From Stichopus chloronotus (lineage: Eukaryota > Echinodermata > Holothuroidea > Aspidochirotida > Stichopodidae), in the NCBI GenBank assembly GCA_021234535.1, contig CM037838.1, forward strand, positions 29,303,969 through 29,367,968: 64,000 nucleotides of DNA, written 5' to 3'. The notes below the pieces were generated by a model. It had not been told where the DNA came from, made no database searches, and saw nothing but the letters and a program-made list of their open reading frames with translations. The position numbers and the translations under genes are program-made. Shown piece after piece: positions 12,701 to 27,700 of this stretch (within the stretch, counting starts at the first letter, position 1; every line of letters begins with the position of its first letter).

Positions 12701-15700
12701 TACCTCAAACATGATGCTGTCACGGAGTGGACATGTGACCGCAAACAAAACTCTCTATGTCTCTCCAGTGCCAACAGAAGAACTGTGATGTACTTTAAGG
12801 TGCTTTGACGTAAATGCGGTGATTGTGGATGTCCTTGAATAAATATTGTACCAGAGTAATCACATGTGGCCAGCAATGGATTCAAACTCTTACATACTAC
12901 CAGTACCAGCAAACTGTATGTGTGTGTGTACCTGTACTTTCTGGTGGAAGTGTAAAACCTATCAAGGAAACCTACACTGCATGAAGTATGTTCTATCTAT
13001 AGCCCTGCCTACCAGTAAATGAGAGAACTGCTGGGGAGGAGGGAGAGAAAAAAAGAGGTGGTGGAGGGAAGGGAGAAGAAGCAGTATTAGCAATGAGGGG
13101 GTGGAAAGAAGAGGAGGGGAAAAGAATAAGAGGAGCAGAGAGGAGCAAGAAGGGAGATAAACCAAACTAAATGAAAATCTAAGTCTGAACATTTGTGGAT
13201 TAGAAGGCTACTGCCCAGTGCCCTTACTACTAGGCAATCATCTTAGCGATACAAGGGTACGTCACAAATGTAAGGAGTGATATACTAGCTTATGTCACAT
13301 AACATGTTATAACACTACATTATACAGAATACCTTCCAGTCTGCTGGGGTGGCTACTTTCTTGGTAGCTGTCAGCTGAAGAGAATCCAGAACTCGAAGAA
13401 TCTCACTGTAAGGTGATGAAAGGAAAGACGATAGTAGACATTTAAAAGCAAAGATATTGTACCTTGAAAAAGACAATAACAAAAAAAAAAAATCAGATAT
13501 TTCTTTTACTTCTATACATCAAAGTTTTAATGCACCATTTTGACTTTATCATCTACACATGTGGCACAGGTTTCTGTCATTGAATCCTGAGCTGCAAGTA
13601 TGTTGAGCATATTAAATGACCCGTGATTTATGCTGTAAGGAGAAAAGTTAATTAAAGAGACCTGTTATTGAAATGCTTGACAAACCAACTGATTAAGATA
13701 TTTAGCAAAACTTAATTTGATGTTTTGATGCACACCAGTCTACTGATGTTGTAATTACAATGGCATTTCCAAAGAAGACTGAGTTCTAGACTTAGAGGTC
13801 TAGTTGTGTGTGTCCAGTATGAGGCCACTACACTGTGCAGTGTATATTGTATTTACATTGTTGTAAAAGCAACGCAAATATTGTCACAACTCAATTAACC
13901 CCAGTCAGTAATGGTTAGTCTGGCAAGCTACTACAGCCTTGAAAATGATGATGGACAGGCCTTTTTAATATGGAATGTTTTGGCCAGTTCACTACACATG
14001 AGCAACCGAAAATTCATGCCATTAATATTGGCATAAAAACATGTGAACCAATGTAAACACATGAATGAAATACAACACAAGGCAAGGAAAAGGTGGGTAC
14101 ATGAGAAGACAAAACTTGAGAGGGCCAGACGCAATTTCGTGCAACACAACCCTGTGCCAAACACGTAGCACAAACTGGAGGAACACGTGTGGGTGAAATT
14201 GTGTCTCCCCAAAAAAATTGTGCCCCAGAAAAGCTTCCCCAAAGGAAAAGTGTTGTCATCCCATGGAGAATCATCTGGGAAAGGAAACAGGAATATTACA
14301 ACAGAAGGTAATCCAAAAAGGAAGACTCCAGAAAGTCACAAAAGACTGAGAAAAGTGCAAGTTTGTACAAGTTCAAGAAAACATACTAAAACAGTGGTGG
14401 TGCTCTTCCAGATTAAGGATAGAACTTGGACTGTGTCATAGGTTGCCATTCACGAGAGGTAAAAAGGTGCATAGGCAATTTGGAGAACAGGTAAGTTTGT
14501 AGCCGGCATAAGTAAATTGCTTTACTCCATCATTTATTGGCAAATAAACCATCAAAAATCTGACTGCATACCTGAAGAAAAAATGTCCTAATTCACCTCA
14601 CCTGAGACACATACTCATGTAAAGAGGTTACTTTTTCCTTTCTTTTTTTGAATGTATTAAGTAATTGCTACAGGACTGGGTGATAGTTACAGTATTGTAC
14701 ACAGGATCAACAAGTTTTAGTCCAAGCAGTTTAGTCAACTTCTGATAAGATACCCCAACGAAAGAGACTAACAGTGCACTTTGGACTACGTCTAACAAAA
14801 TCTGTCTGATGAACTGAGTTGTATACCTGATGTTTTCAATGAAGTCCAAGATTTATGAATGCTTATGTCATTCAATAAATGATAATTCAAAGCATTCACA
14901 AGTTGACTTTGTTTAATTTGTGACAAGCTTGAAGTAAACCACTGCATTAAAATACTTCTAATTAGTCTCAATGATCATGAATCTATTCCTACGATTACTG
15001 ACAATGAAATGCCAATTTTTTTTTTCTTTTTTACAGTTGTTGATAGATGGTTATTGTCTTTTGGTAAAAAGTATGTGGTTACCAATAGTGGTCTTGATAG
15101 GAGTAATACTCAACAGGTGTGACAAAATATCATGACCTTAATGAGTCGCTTTAACATTCCCCCTTGCAACGCTTATCATAATGGACGGTATGTGAAGCTT
15201 ATCTCAATGGGATGTAATGTGATCTTCCACAGTACAAGCCTACATGTCGTCACGTGTTTACACTCTTGATACCAGCCATGATGAGTACATCTTACTGGAG
15301 GCTCATACAGTATATGATAGACCATTTCCTAAACTAGTCATTTGTTTGATTCCACGAACATCATTTTGTCAAAGTCCTTTGCTTGGAGGATACCATCACT
15401 GATAATAATCACAAAATACGAACCAGGGACTGATGACATCACCCCAGGTAATAAATAATGCTCAAAGACATGATGGTAGTGATTCTTGTGACAATTTCAT
15501 TTACTTGGCCTCGCCATCATTGTTGCAATTAAACAGATGTGACCGCCACACAATGTTTCATACGCACAGCACGCCGTAGCGATGTGAAGGTTCATGTGTG
15601 TGCAGATTTGAAAACGGTCAATACTACTGCATAAGATGCACGAATAGTACAGACAGTACATCCATTTCAAAGGCTAATTATGTGTGTAAGGAATGTTGAA

Positions 15701-18700
15701 CTGATGCTGGTAAAAACAGCGCAATATCCTACATATACAAAATGTCTGCCATATGTATGCAAACTTATGTGGCAGGAAAGTCATTAGATTTGCAGAGTAC
15801 TGCAGTTAATACGCAGAGGGACACTGCAGCTAGATGAAAATGGTCTCCAAAACAGGATGGATTTGTGCCACACTTGAGGAGGCCTAAGATGATGAAGGGT
15901 GGTTTTTCTTTTGCAGTTTATTCAATCCCATCACAAACTGACGATGTGTAAAGAACTGAAGATTAGGGGTTAACTGATCTGGTTTTTCAATGCCTATCTG
16001 ATGGCTGATGTTTTTATCACAACATCAGCTGTCCTTTTGGCTATCAAAGTTTTTACATTGTGTCACAGCCAAACCAAATATTACTTATACCCTGTGAGCC
16101 ATGACGACATGTGCATATCAGTATAAAAAATTTTGAACATGGGCCTATGCCTGATCCATCACTACAAGCACTGAGTTACAACGTTTTTTTAACCCAAACT
16201 TTGCAAATTTCAAAATAGAGAGCCCTCCTGAACAACCAAGGGGCCCCATGAATACATTTACAAGAACCTTTTTCACCTTTTCATATGCAACATATATAAC
16301 TCTAAATCAAATCCTAATTCCTACAGTACCATGGTGCACAGATTAATATGTTCCTAGTGCAAATATATTCTGCGGGTTGCTTCATGGCAAACATCGGCAT
16401 ATGGTATTTACTAAATTTTATCGATCTAATGTTTTGCCAATGGTGGTTACATCCGACTGATCCGACATCCGATCCAATCATCTGTTGATCTCTACCTAAA
16501 AATATCCCTAGCATTGTATATAGTAGGTTCATAACAAATATCCATATCTCAGTAATGACAAGAAGTCAAACTCCTGTGTTCTTATGCCAATTTACTAACT
16601 TTTTATTTCCATCCAGCAGCTAAGCAAACAATGAAATACATACGAATGGGTGGAGCATACAGTAAATCAACACAGGAAAGTATTTTGCATTAATTACAGG
16701 ATTTTGCAGGTAACACCTGATTTGCATACAGGTTTCCATACTTCTGATTGGTTAACATGTTCATTGACCCCTGACCCTCGACTGCAGAAGCGTGGGTTGG
16801 ACTGCCTGTGAGTGCATGGCCTCACTGGCGATCGTGTTGCTGAAGAGTCAATAAGTACAATACCTGTCCGTGTGCACTATGTAGGTCTGTGTCATCATAT
16901 TTGCTCTCCCTTGTCTTCGTCATGTAACCATACATCGATTTTCAAATTTCAATCATAATCGTCATCTTGATTTACTTAATTAGTGTGCCAGTCATATCAA
17001 CACCAATACATGGAGCTTTACGTGTAAAATCAAATCGATCTCTCTGGACTTCTGTTTTCTGAAGGCTCCTTCCTCTCTGTAATGATAACTTTGTCTTGTC
17101 GTAACTGCGAGAATGGCCGAAGCAGGGGCAGTCAAACCCACAACTAAATACAACCAAACCCCCCCCAACACAACACTAGATGTAGGATGTAAATGTAAAA
17201 ATGGTCGTCATGTGATCACACAATACAGTATTTATGGTGGCCATGGAAGCGACATTTGCCCAACACATTTCTTTTTCCATTTTCTTTTCAGCTTTCAAGT
17301 TTGTTACGTCTTGCTAAGACTTTTCACAGTCTGTAATGGCATCTGTGACAAGCTGTGAGTTGGGGAATGATTTGAGTCCCAGAGGCCCAATGGCGCACTG
17401 CAGTTCGGCACGTAGCACAAAACGGACACCAGTAAGTTCTCTCAAGGCCTGTCACTTTCTGATGGCGTCCCTCACGTTTTTCACATTCTGATCAAGGTCT
17501 GACATATTTATATTTTGTCATACTTTCAAAGCTTTCTACGGGAAACATAGATGTCGGGCAGCTTTGTAGCATGTTTGTACCCACAGTATTAAGAGAAAAC
17601 CCCACAAGAAATAGCAATTACTGTGTCTTGGGAGAAATTACTATCACATTACCACTTAAAAGCAGGCCTACATAAATTGCTTGACATAAAAGTACTTCAT
17701 TTTCACCTGATGTGTAAAAGCTGAATCTGTTTCATTAAGGGTGCACTTCACAAGCTCATCTTTACCTGGCATTTCCTTTAAAACAAATTTAATTGGGTCC
17801 TGTGTCGTTTCCGTTATGTGCACCACCGCAGGTGTTATTATTTAGCCCTTCTTACATCTCATACATTTTATGGAATCAAATGAAAAGTGAGCCCAATACT
17901 ACATAGAGAGGAGTCTTTGCTCTTTAGGCTTAACCAGAAAGCCAAAAGGCTTTGTGATTCCTTGCCACATGGTTATATTAAAATAATATTATAACAAAGT
18001 TGAATTATCCACATGACAAGTATAAGATCAACTGCAGTTATTTTTCTTGATACACCACAAGCCTTTAACACAAAATGATCTTTATTTTGGGTAACCTGAC
18101 ATGACCATGACATTTGACGTCCACCGAAAGCAATAGGGATCACCTACCCAGTATGGCCAACCCACACGTCAAGTACAGACAGTATGATATCAGTCAACAT
18201 TACCCTTCTGAAAAGTCACTACCACATTTCCAACACTGGGCTTTGTACCATTTCTTTTTGGCGCTGTCCCAGTTTTTCGGTAGGTTACTTTGTACTGTTT
18301 CCACTTTTGGTCCTTCAATTTCTGTAGCATTTTGATCCGAGCTCATAAGTGCTCTCCCTAAGTCAAATATCTCACGTTAAGTTGCGGTTCGGTTCCTTCA
18401 ACACTCTTCGCCGCAATCGTGACGAACTGCAACTTTGAATTATATGTGATTTGATTTCTTTATCTATATCCATAAACTGACAATAATATGCTAATTGCCT
18501 CAGCCTGGTGGTAAACACATCCAACGTTTCGCCTTCCCCTTGCTTCGCTTGACGAAACTTGAAAATCGCGTATTCAGTTTTTTCTATAAGTTGAAACTAC
18601 TCCGTCAGCTTGGTTTTTGCTGTGTCATAAGCCGTAGAGTCTCCAGTTTCATTAAGTGTTTGAAATATTTCAGCTATGCTTTCCCCTCCAAAATGAAGTA

Positions 18701-21700
18701 ACATTGCCCTTTTACTGAGCTTCATCCTTGATATCAAATGCAATGAAGAAGTTTTTCAATCGAAGTAGCCATTTCTCCCACCGCATGCCAATACTTGCAT
18801 GATCCGAACTATCTCCGAGACTGAACTCAGGAAAATGTGGATAGGACATTTTAATTGTCAGAATTTAATCAATTTTCTTCTAGTATTAAGGTCTTCCTTG
18901 AAGGTTTTCAGAGTCCTTAATAAAAGGATTCCATCTTCATCGCCATTGTAAGATTTTGAGAAAACACACTGGAGACTCAGCAATGCATCTTGCTACTTGT
19001 ATTTCTAGTGATATATACAGTAACTGCAGATTATTCTCATACCAGTTAATATTTATGGAATGCCTTAATATACACAGGAGACAATCAGTGGTAGACTGGG
19101 CAGGAGTCAGCTTTGTTCTATCAAAGAGATAAATGAAGCACAGGTGACAGCTATCTAACCCCATGACCTCCCAGTTACTGAGACAACCTATGGCGGCCTC
19201 TGAGGGAGTGTTTGAAAAGTAAAAGTTATTCTCTACTTACAAATGCAGTATATTGAAAATACTATTTCAAACATGACATGGTCCTGAGTGGCTTCCATAG
19301 GCTGGGAAAATGATATTTCAAACATGACATGGTCCTGATTGGCTACCTTAGGCTAAAACAGCTTAAGAAAGTTTTGCAATGACAAGAATCCCTATTGAGT
19401 TAAGTGTGAAAGGAATCAAGAAATGCCAACAGTAATTTGGTACAATCTAGCCCAATATAGATTTGTACGGTAGTTTATAATAACCACAATAATAGTGTTT
19501 AGGCTACTATCATTATTTTATAGTGAAAAATTATCCCTTCCTCCCTTTTGATAAGCATTAAATTTCACAGGGTCATGAACCTGTTAATAAGGGACAACGT
19601 TATCAAGTTTAAAACAAATCTGACCTACTTATAAGGAACTATGGCAGTTTTAAAATTTTTTATGTTTTACCCCATAACCTCATTAATATGCAAGATCTGG
19701 ACACCAAAAACAATAGGGATCATCTACTCAATATGGGCAACCTACATGCCAAAAATGAAAATACTCAGAGTTACCCTTCTTGAGATAGAGTGTTTACGAG
19801 CAACCGTCACACACACACACACATACACACACACATACATACCCACACACGACATCAGGACTGCATAGATTCCCCTGCCTACGGCAAGGAATCAAAAAGG
19901 AGTGGGACAACTTCCCCCCCCCCTCCACCTTCCGATTTACTTTTCCTCATTGGTGAAAACTCTGGGTGGGATACCATCGTTTGGGAATAATGGTTTCAAA
20001 ACCCTCAGCACACTATCATCCATGACATTAAAATAGGTTGACTATTGTCACGTAAGACGGAAAGGATTCTGTTGATTTACAGCTGCACTGTGTATACGTG
20101 CTCAGGTATCTAACAGAAATTCCTCCCTGGATTATCGAAGGACCGTGCTTCGGTGATTAGTCTAAAGATATCCTTCCCTAAAGGAATGACATTAAATGCT
20201 TTGCAAGACAGAAGACGACTAATTATCATGACTGAAGGAAGATAAATCATTAACGAACACAGTAAACAAGGAGAACCTGAACAGTAAACACCAGGGGGGT
20301 GGGGGATAAAGACGGATCTTATTTACACTACAACAGTCTCAGCATTGTAGATTATTGGATAAAGCAAATAGTATTGTTGCTGTCTCATTCATGCCTTCTT
20401 CATACACAGCATACGGGATCTGCTAGCATGGGTAATGTTCAATGAACAGTGATGAATTGCAACAAAGAAAAGACTTGTGCACAATCTTTTAAGTGTCTCT
20501 TCAGTGTTTTGTCACAGGTTATTTGAAGCAACTGACCCAAACATGGTTTCACATAAGCGGATCATTAGAAGCAAGTGAATCCCCAGTTTCAAGAACCACA
20601 CAAAGTTAAACTTTCAAATACAGCACTTCAGAACATAAGAAGTAGCTGACATTAAATCAATCTATTTGTGGACATTTCAACACCGAAGACAAGCAAGTAG
20701 TAGATATTCAGATAGATAATTTGGGAGACAACTGGACAGATCAAGTATGAAGGACCATACAACTTTTTCATCCTTTTCATTGTTTCATTACTCCTTGTAT
20801 ATGAGGGCCAGGTTGTATATGAGTGATGGGGGAGGGGGGAGAGAGGGGAGATGCATTTCTGCTGATTACAGTCTTACTCTAATTCAAGTATCTCCTCTAA
20901 TAACCCCTACTAACCCAAGGGACTTGTATACAACAACTTGTGTACAGTGGTCTGAACAGTTGCAACTTAAAAGGATTAATCTTTTACTATCCTCGAACTC
21001 CAAACTCCAAACATTTTATGATAAGAATGATTTAAGTTTGCAAAGAGTATTAGCAACTTTTTAAGCATCATTTATTTGGAACAACAACTACCGGGAATGT
21101 CGGATGAGGTTTGCAAAATGCAGGGTTACTTTACATGTGCAATTTGTGAGCAGTATTTTGCAAAGGCATTGCTGGAAAGCTCATGTGTACCAATTCTGCA
21201 AAAAGAGTGGGTTGACGGTACCTCTTGCAACCAATATTGATAAATAAGATGATAAAGTAATGAAAAAGGTGTGTTTTGACAATAATAAAGATGAAAGAAA
21301 TTGTGGTATCTTCTTTGCAACATTCTGCAGGTTACAAACTGTAACTTTGTGCTTCAATACCTGTAGTAGCAATGTACGGTACATGCAGCTGTGTTTGTCA
21401 AAGCTGGACAATTTATTTTCAATATTTCATTGCACTTAGAATGAGTTTTGGAAATCAGGGATCAATCCCCATTTTTTGTGATACCCTACTTATCACTGTG
21501 GCTGATAATGTGAATGCTGTCAACCAGACATTTCTGAATAAGTATTGCTTATAATCCTTCCTGATGTTTGGAAATTCTAATGAACCTGCTTTGAGAATTG
21601 TTACTCATTTATTCAAAAAGATTTTATGATATATGAACTGTTGAAGAAGGAAGGATTTAAGAACTCAGACCAAAATTGCCTGACACACAAACATGAATCG

Positions 21701-24700
21701 TCTGTTTTGTTCAAGAGAAATATACCTGTGATACAAAATGCGAAGAAAGAATTCTGGTTCGAAAAGGAGTTGTTGATTTAAAACTTACTCAAAGTTCCTT
21801 CCCGTAGTGGCCGGATACAGGATGGACAGCTTCAGTTTCTTGTCGGGACCAACGATGAAAACCTGAGATGAGAAACATCGTTCATTAACGGTCAAATCCT
21901 TCCTGTCGTCATCTCGGACATGAAAATCAGAGACAATGGAATACATGGAGGAATGAAGATGACTACCATTGGGAGTGTGGAAACTCAGCTTTCAGACAGT
22001 ACCCCCTCTTTCCCTGCTTTCAGTTTTATTGCTATTATCTTAAAATTTTTCTTCGCTTGGATGATGAGTGAATGACATGCAAATTGGTAAAATTCACTAG
22101 TTTTAAAATGATTGTTCAGTACTACTGCCTACAGGACAAAGTCAAAGTAACAGTACCTGCTTTACCTGATTGGAAAAACAAAATCTAAAAAATAAATTGG
22201 AAAAACAAAATCTACCCAGAATACACAAATGCATTGTGGTTTCAATGGTTTCATTATGAGGATTTTTATGAATGTGATATATGATTACTGAAAAACATCA
22301 CCATGCACTACTGCATGTTACAATTGCCACAATGGCCACACCCTTCATGTAAATAACGTTAAAAACTTTGCTGCAGTTTGAACAGATCATGTTGTCCTTG
22401 AGAAGTTTCACTTCAAAATGTCAAAACCATGAATGGAAATGATTTAAAAATGGCTGAAATGTATCAGGAGATATGTTTCTTGCCCGGGGTTCCAATCTAA
22501 CATTAGTGGTAGCAAGCACTTGTCTGATTTCTCCAAGTATTATCAATTATTCAGTAATATTGATATCTTCTCTGAGTGAACCATTTTCAACAGCCTCATT
22601 GGTTAATGAAGTAAGGTGACTCTCCTCTTCCAGATTTCTAGTCTCCTATCTGAAGTACGACAAGGTTGCAAATGTCCAAGCAGGGACACTAAGAAATCAT
22701 ATCATTAGGGAGCTGATACCTCATACTCTGGTAGCAGGTACATGTATATATGCCTCTTTTGACTGCCACTGGTATAGTCTTGATTCTGCCCTTAGACTGT
22801 GCTAGTCTGAAAGTACCCTAGTGTACTCAATCATAGCTGATTGAGCTGTTAAGAGAGCACTGAAATATATCAATGCCAGCAAATTGTTTCACAACATTGT
22901 ACATATTCTCCACATCTCTTTGGAACCAACTTCTCGGTTTCTCAGACTACCAGTGAATGTGGTGACTCACGAATTACTTACACATCTAGCAGTGAGGGGA
23001 AGTCCTGCTTTGTCCTTCTCATCGGGATCCAACATCCTGAACTTGATGGCCAACTCTCGATTGTCGTCGGCGATGATGGGGTAAGGAAATTCAGACAAAG
23101 ATGAGTTTTTCTTGATATCCTGTGAGAGGATGAAACAAGAAACTGAGAGAGATTATGACAACAGACAGCCAAAAGGCTTTGTGATTCCTTGCCATATGGT
23201 TATATTATAACAAACATGAATTTCCACACGTTAAGTGCGAGATCAACTACAGTTATTGTTCTTGCAAAACCAAATTAAAGTCTTCAATCCAAATGACCTT
23301 TCACCTTCTCTTAAAACATAAAGCTGCAAAAATTGATAGCAATCATCTATGCAACAAGAAAATATGCACACTACTATAAGTACCGTATGAAGCCACTCAG
23401 AGTTAATCTTCTCGAGATAAAATTGTTTACAAGATTTTGACTACTGAACTACTGAATACGAGTGATAGATATGCAAAGTATGAGAGTCACTAACAGTTTC
23501 TCTTTTTGAGATACAGGAGCTGACATGACTCTGACCCGTTGACCTCTGGTGACTTCAAATGACCTTTAATGTCCACCAAAATCAGTAGGTGTCATCTACT
23601 CAACATTGACAATCCACATGCTAAATATCAGGTGCTCCCATTGTTACCCTTCCCAAGATACAGTGTTTGCAAAGTTTTGAGAAGCACCAACCAAAGAAAG
23701 AGAACCATAAGAAACAATAAGGATCATCTACTGAGTATGACCAACCCACACACCAAGTATGAGATCAGTCAAGGTTACGCTTCTTGAGATGTCGTGTTTC
23801 CACATTTTTTAACGTTTTGAGATGGTGACCTCAAATGACCTTTAACCTCCACCAAGAACAATATGGATCATCTACTCATTATGACAATCCCACACCAACA
23901 TGAGGTTTTCACATTTTGACTTCTGCTGACCTCGACCAAAAACAACAGGGATCATCTACTCATTATGACCAACCCACACACCAAGTATAAAACAGTCAAG
24001 GTTATGCTTCTTGACATGTCGTGTATACAAGTTTTTCACATTTTGACCTTTGGTGGCCTCAAATGACCTTTCACCTCCACCAACAACAATAGGGATCATT
24101 TACTTGGTACGAACAAACCACACACCAAGCTAGTTTGATATCAGTCATGGCTATGCTTCTTGAGATATCATGCTTACAAGGTTTTCACACTTTGACCTCT
24201 GGTGAAATAAAACCACCTTGACCTCCACCAAAAACGATAGGGATCATCTACTCAGTATGACTGACTTAAACACTAAGTATAACATCAGTCACTTGGTTAC
24301 CCTTCTGGAGACAACATGTTTACGAGGTTTTCACATTTTGACCCCTGGTGAGCTCAAATGACCTTTGACTTCCACCAAAAACAATAGGGATACCCTACTC
24401 AGTATGACCAACCCAGACAACAAGTATGAGATCAGTCACAGTTACTCTTCTTGAGATATTTACAAACAGTGTCACATGCACACATACTGTACACATAGAG
24501 TACACACACACACACAAACGACATCACCATCGCATCCATTAGATTCTTTCTACTTTCAACAAAAGGTAAAAGATACAGAGGAAGCATAGACAGGTTCACT
24601 TAGGATATGCATAATTTCACAGCCAAACTAACATGATGTAATATACTGGATAGGCCTACATTCAACACCAATTTGGCACATATTCTAAAGCAAAAAAAGT

Positions 24701-27700
24701 TCTTTTTCTAAACATCATCTATGACTGTAAGAGACAATTAAACGACTGAATGAGAAAACTACTGTACGAACAGTTCTCAACTCGGGATAGAAGTGTGATA
24801 TAAAATGTGACAACTGACAAACAGTAATACTACAGTATTTGGCTATTAAGACTCTGCTAAGTAGAACCAAAAAGGAAGTGCACATGAGTAATTTTTTTCC
24901 ACTTAGAAACACAAGTCTTTTATTCTGCAGATGAATCATTAAGGATCAACATTATGAATATCAAGCCAATGAACACAACCTTAAAGACAAAATATGAAAT
25001 ACCTCCAAGACGCCAAATACATCATATTAGTATTTTATGCATTATCATCATCATCATTATTATCATCTGTTACAGTATATATGCTACAGTTGCACATTTG
25101 AAACAGGAGTCCCACTTTGTACCAGTATACAATCCATCTCAAAAGAAAGGGCCACAGAAGAAATTGATAGATTTTCTATAAACTGCAGCAGCAGTGCTGC
25201 TGAATCTCAATACTTCTGGTTGTTCGATATTCCTTTGAAAGGATGTTCTGAACATGCTAAAGCACAGTCCAGCTGTGTGAGTGAAGAGATTACCATAGTA
25301 AATAGAAAGTTTCAAACTGGTTGATGGTAAGTGTTTGACATTTTGCCTTTATGACTCTCTACATAACCCTTTACTAATCCCTTTTCTCCTCCCCACTTTA
25401 ATGGAGGGTGGTGACATCCATGTAACTGTAAGTCCTTCTTGAGATACCATGCTTGCAATTCTTCTTAATGTTCTCACATCTTGACCTATTGACCTCTACC
25501 AAAAGCAAAAGGGTTGTTGTACAGTAATTTACCAGAAACGTCTACAGTGCAAATATGAGACTTACAGTAATTGTCCAAACTCCCCCTCATGAAGTGTTTA
25601 GAGGATAGCACACAACAAACAGACATGCCACATATGTTATGATTATCAAAGAAACTGCTCTTCTTCTGGGGGGCACTTAAAGTGATTGGTGTGTTGGCCA
25701 AACGTAACAAGAAAATCAAAGGACTTTATGAATCCTTGCCAATATTCATGGTGAACACTGTAGGACAACATGTAAATACCAATTTTGGAATTCAAACAAT
25801 CATTCTGAAGAGTGCACGCCTATACTAAGGTCTTTTGACCAATGAATGTACAGTACTAAGCAGTTCTGCATGATTTACAATTTGACCTCTGCTGACATCA
25901 AATGAAATTTGACCTCCACCAAAATTAATGTGAAACACCGACTCACTATAAGCCAACTTACATACAAGTATGATATTAGTCAAGACTACCCTTCTTGAGA
26001 TGTTGTGTTTACAAGTTTCACAATTTGACATTTGGTGACCTCAAATGACATTTGAACTCCACCAAAAACAATAGGGATCATCTACTCAATATCTCAATAT
26101 GACCATCCCATACACCAAATATGAGATAAGTCAAGGTTACCTTTCTTGAGAAATCGTGTTTACAAGCATGGCGTCATATGTACTGTGCACATACACATAC
26201 ACACACACACGCATGACATCACCACCGCATAGATTCCTTTGCCTTTGGCAAGGAATCAAAATCAATGAATCTTCATGTTCAAAAAGTTATAGTATGTCTT
26301 CAATTTGCACCATTCAGACAATTTGGGAAAATAAACAGGTCTTAGGTGCACAATATTACCAACACCTTGAGGCACAGTAGTTAATTCCAAACACAGAAAC
26401 ACTTTGAAATGTTATGCAACTTGTTTACTACATTAATGCAACATCAGATAACACGTAATATTATGCAACATTATGTCTGAACACCATGTACGCATGTACC
26501 TGCAACTTCTCCATCTGCGACGCACACCTGCTACCCAACATCCTTCTGTGCTGTCATACTATTACACACTTACGTAAGTCATAGCGTGTATCAAATGTGG
26601 AGCTTTTAACACTGTCCGGGGCCCACCAATCCACATAAAGGGTGGGAACATCCATACTTTTTTCGAGTACCGTGCGCAAAACGATAAAGAACTTCAACTT
26701 AAATTACCAGATTTTGGACACTTTTTTGGTCAATAATTTGCAAACAAGACGTACAGTATACATATTTTCTTCACAACTTAACTGGTAACATTTTTACTTA
26801 CATACAAAGAGGCATGCTACTGTAGGGAATTTTGATACACATTCACGACACATCACGACCATGGCAACATCTTAAAAGAATACCAAACTGTCCAGCTAGC
26901 GTGAAAATATCTCTACAGTATACAAGAATGTAATGAGGTAAAACTAAAGGTTATTCTTCTCTCTCTATTGGCAAAAAAACATCTCAACAGTGCATTTCAT
27001 TTGGAAGTTACTGTATGAATTTTTACGAAATTTTCAAAACGGTTCATTGCATCGTCATCCAGGCAAAACTACTAGAATTTATCTTTTGTATTTCTTTATA
27101 ATCTTTGACTTTATCTTAAAAGAAGTAGTGTGTAGAAATAAGGATGTGACCTTTCACTTGGGTAATATCGTTCGTTTTACAGATAAAAATCATATCATTA
27201 AAACCAATTATTTATGGGCACAGAATGATGCATTATTCATAGTAAGCAGGAAGAGGGCTTACCCTTATTTTATAACAAATAAGGTTCTCACCGATAGAAA
27301 TTCAATTAATTGTTGTTCAAGGAAATAACTTCGCTCCTTACCACATTTTCTGGAATTTTGTTGTTAATAACAAATGTGCAGCAAAGCATGGTTTTAAACA
27401 ATGTAATTAGTGTACGCAAATTGGTCTATATGATGTAAATAGTGGTTTCATTCAAGCTAGTACTGCTCCCCTGGACACAGAATGAGCTATATTGGTTGGA
27501 TGCAGGTTCAGATTAGTTGCACCTACTGTATGGCGATAGATAGTGGGTGCATGGAGAAAAGATCTTTGTAGTGTGGAGAAGAAGACGGTTTGTATGCATG
27601 CTGACAGACAGTGGTTAAAAGGAGACAGATAGTATACAGTTATACAGGGACACAAACAGGTTTCTTCAAGCTGGTGAGTGCTTGTCTGGGGACAGATATT

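Larger units (their letters stand above)
9706..13332 (-). other. PRDX6 intron 5
   Basis: Holds a truncated family-1 left arm (10925-11095), a family-2 composite repeat (11096-11530), a SINE-like stretch (11635-11800) and a purine tract (13020-13162). No exon is seen. Unassigned AT-rich sequence fills the rest. Confidence 0.7.
13406..21788 (-). other. PRDX6 intron 4
   Basis: From 13406 to about 17930 I see no exon and no clear repeat, only AT-rich sequence. From 17930 to 19893 it holds family-1 pieces surrounding a Ty3/gypsy relic. The remainder to 21788 is unassigned. Confidence 0.6.

Noticed and set aside
19641..19990. Plus-strand frames with Thr-His repeats
   Set aside because: They are translations of the CA microsatellite in the family-1 right arm.
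23168..24550. Regularly spaced repeats that might suggest a CRISPR-like array
   Set aside because: Units are ~145 bases with continuous similarity and no short constant repeat with unique spacers; the window is eukaryotic.
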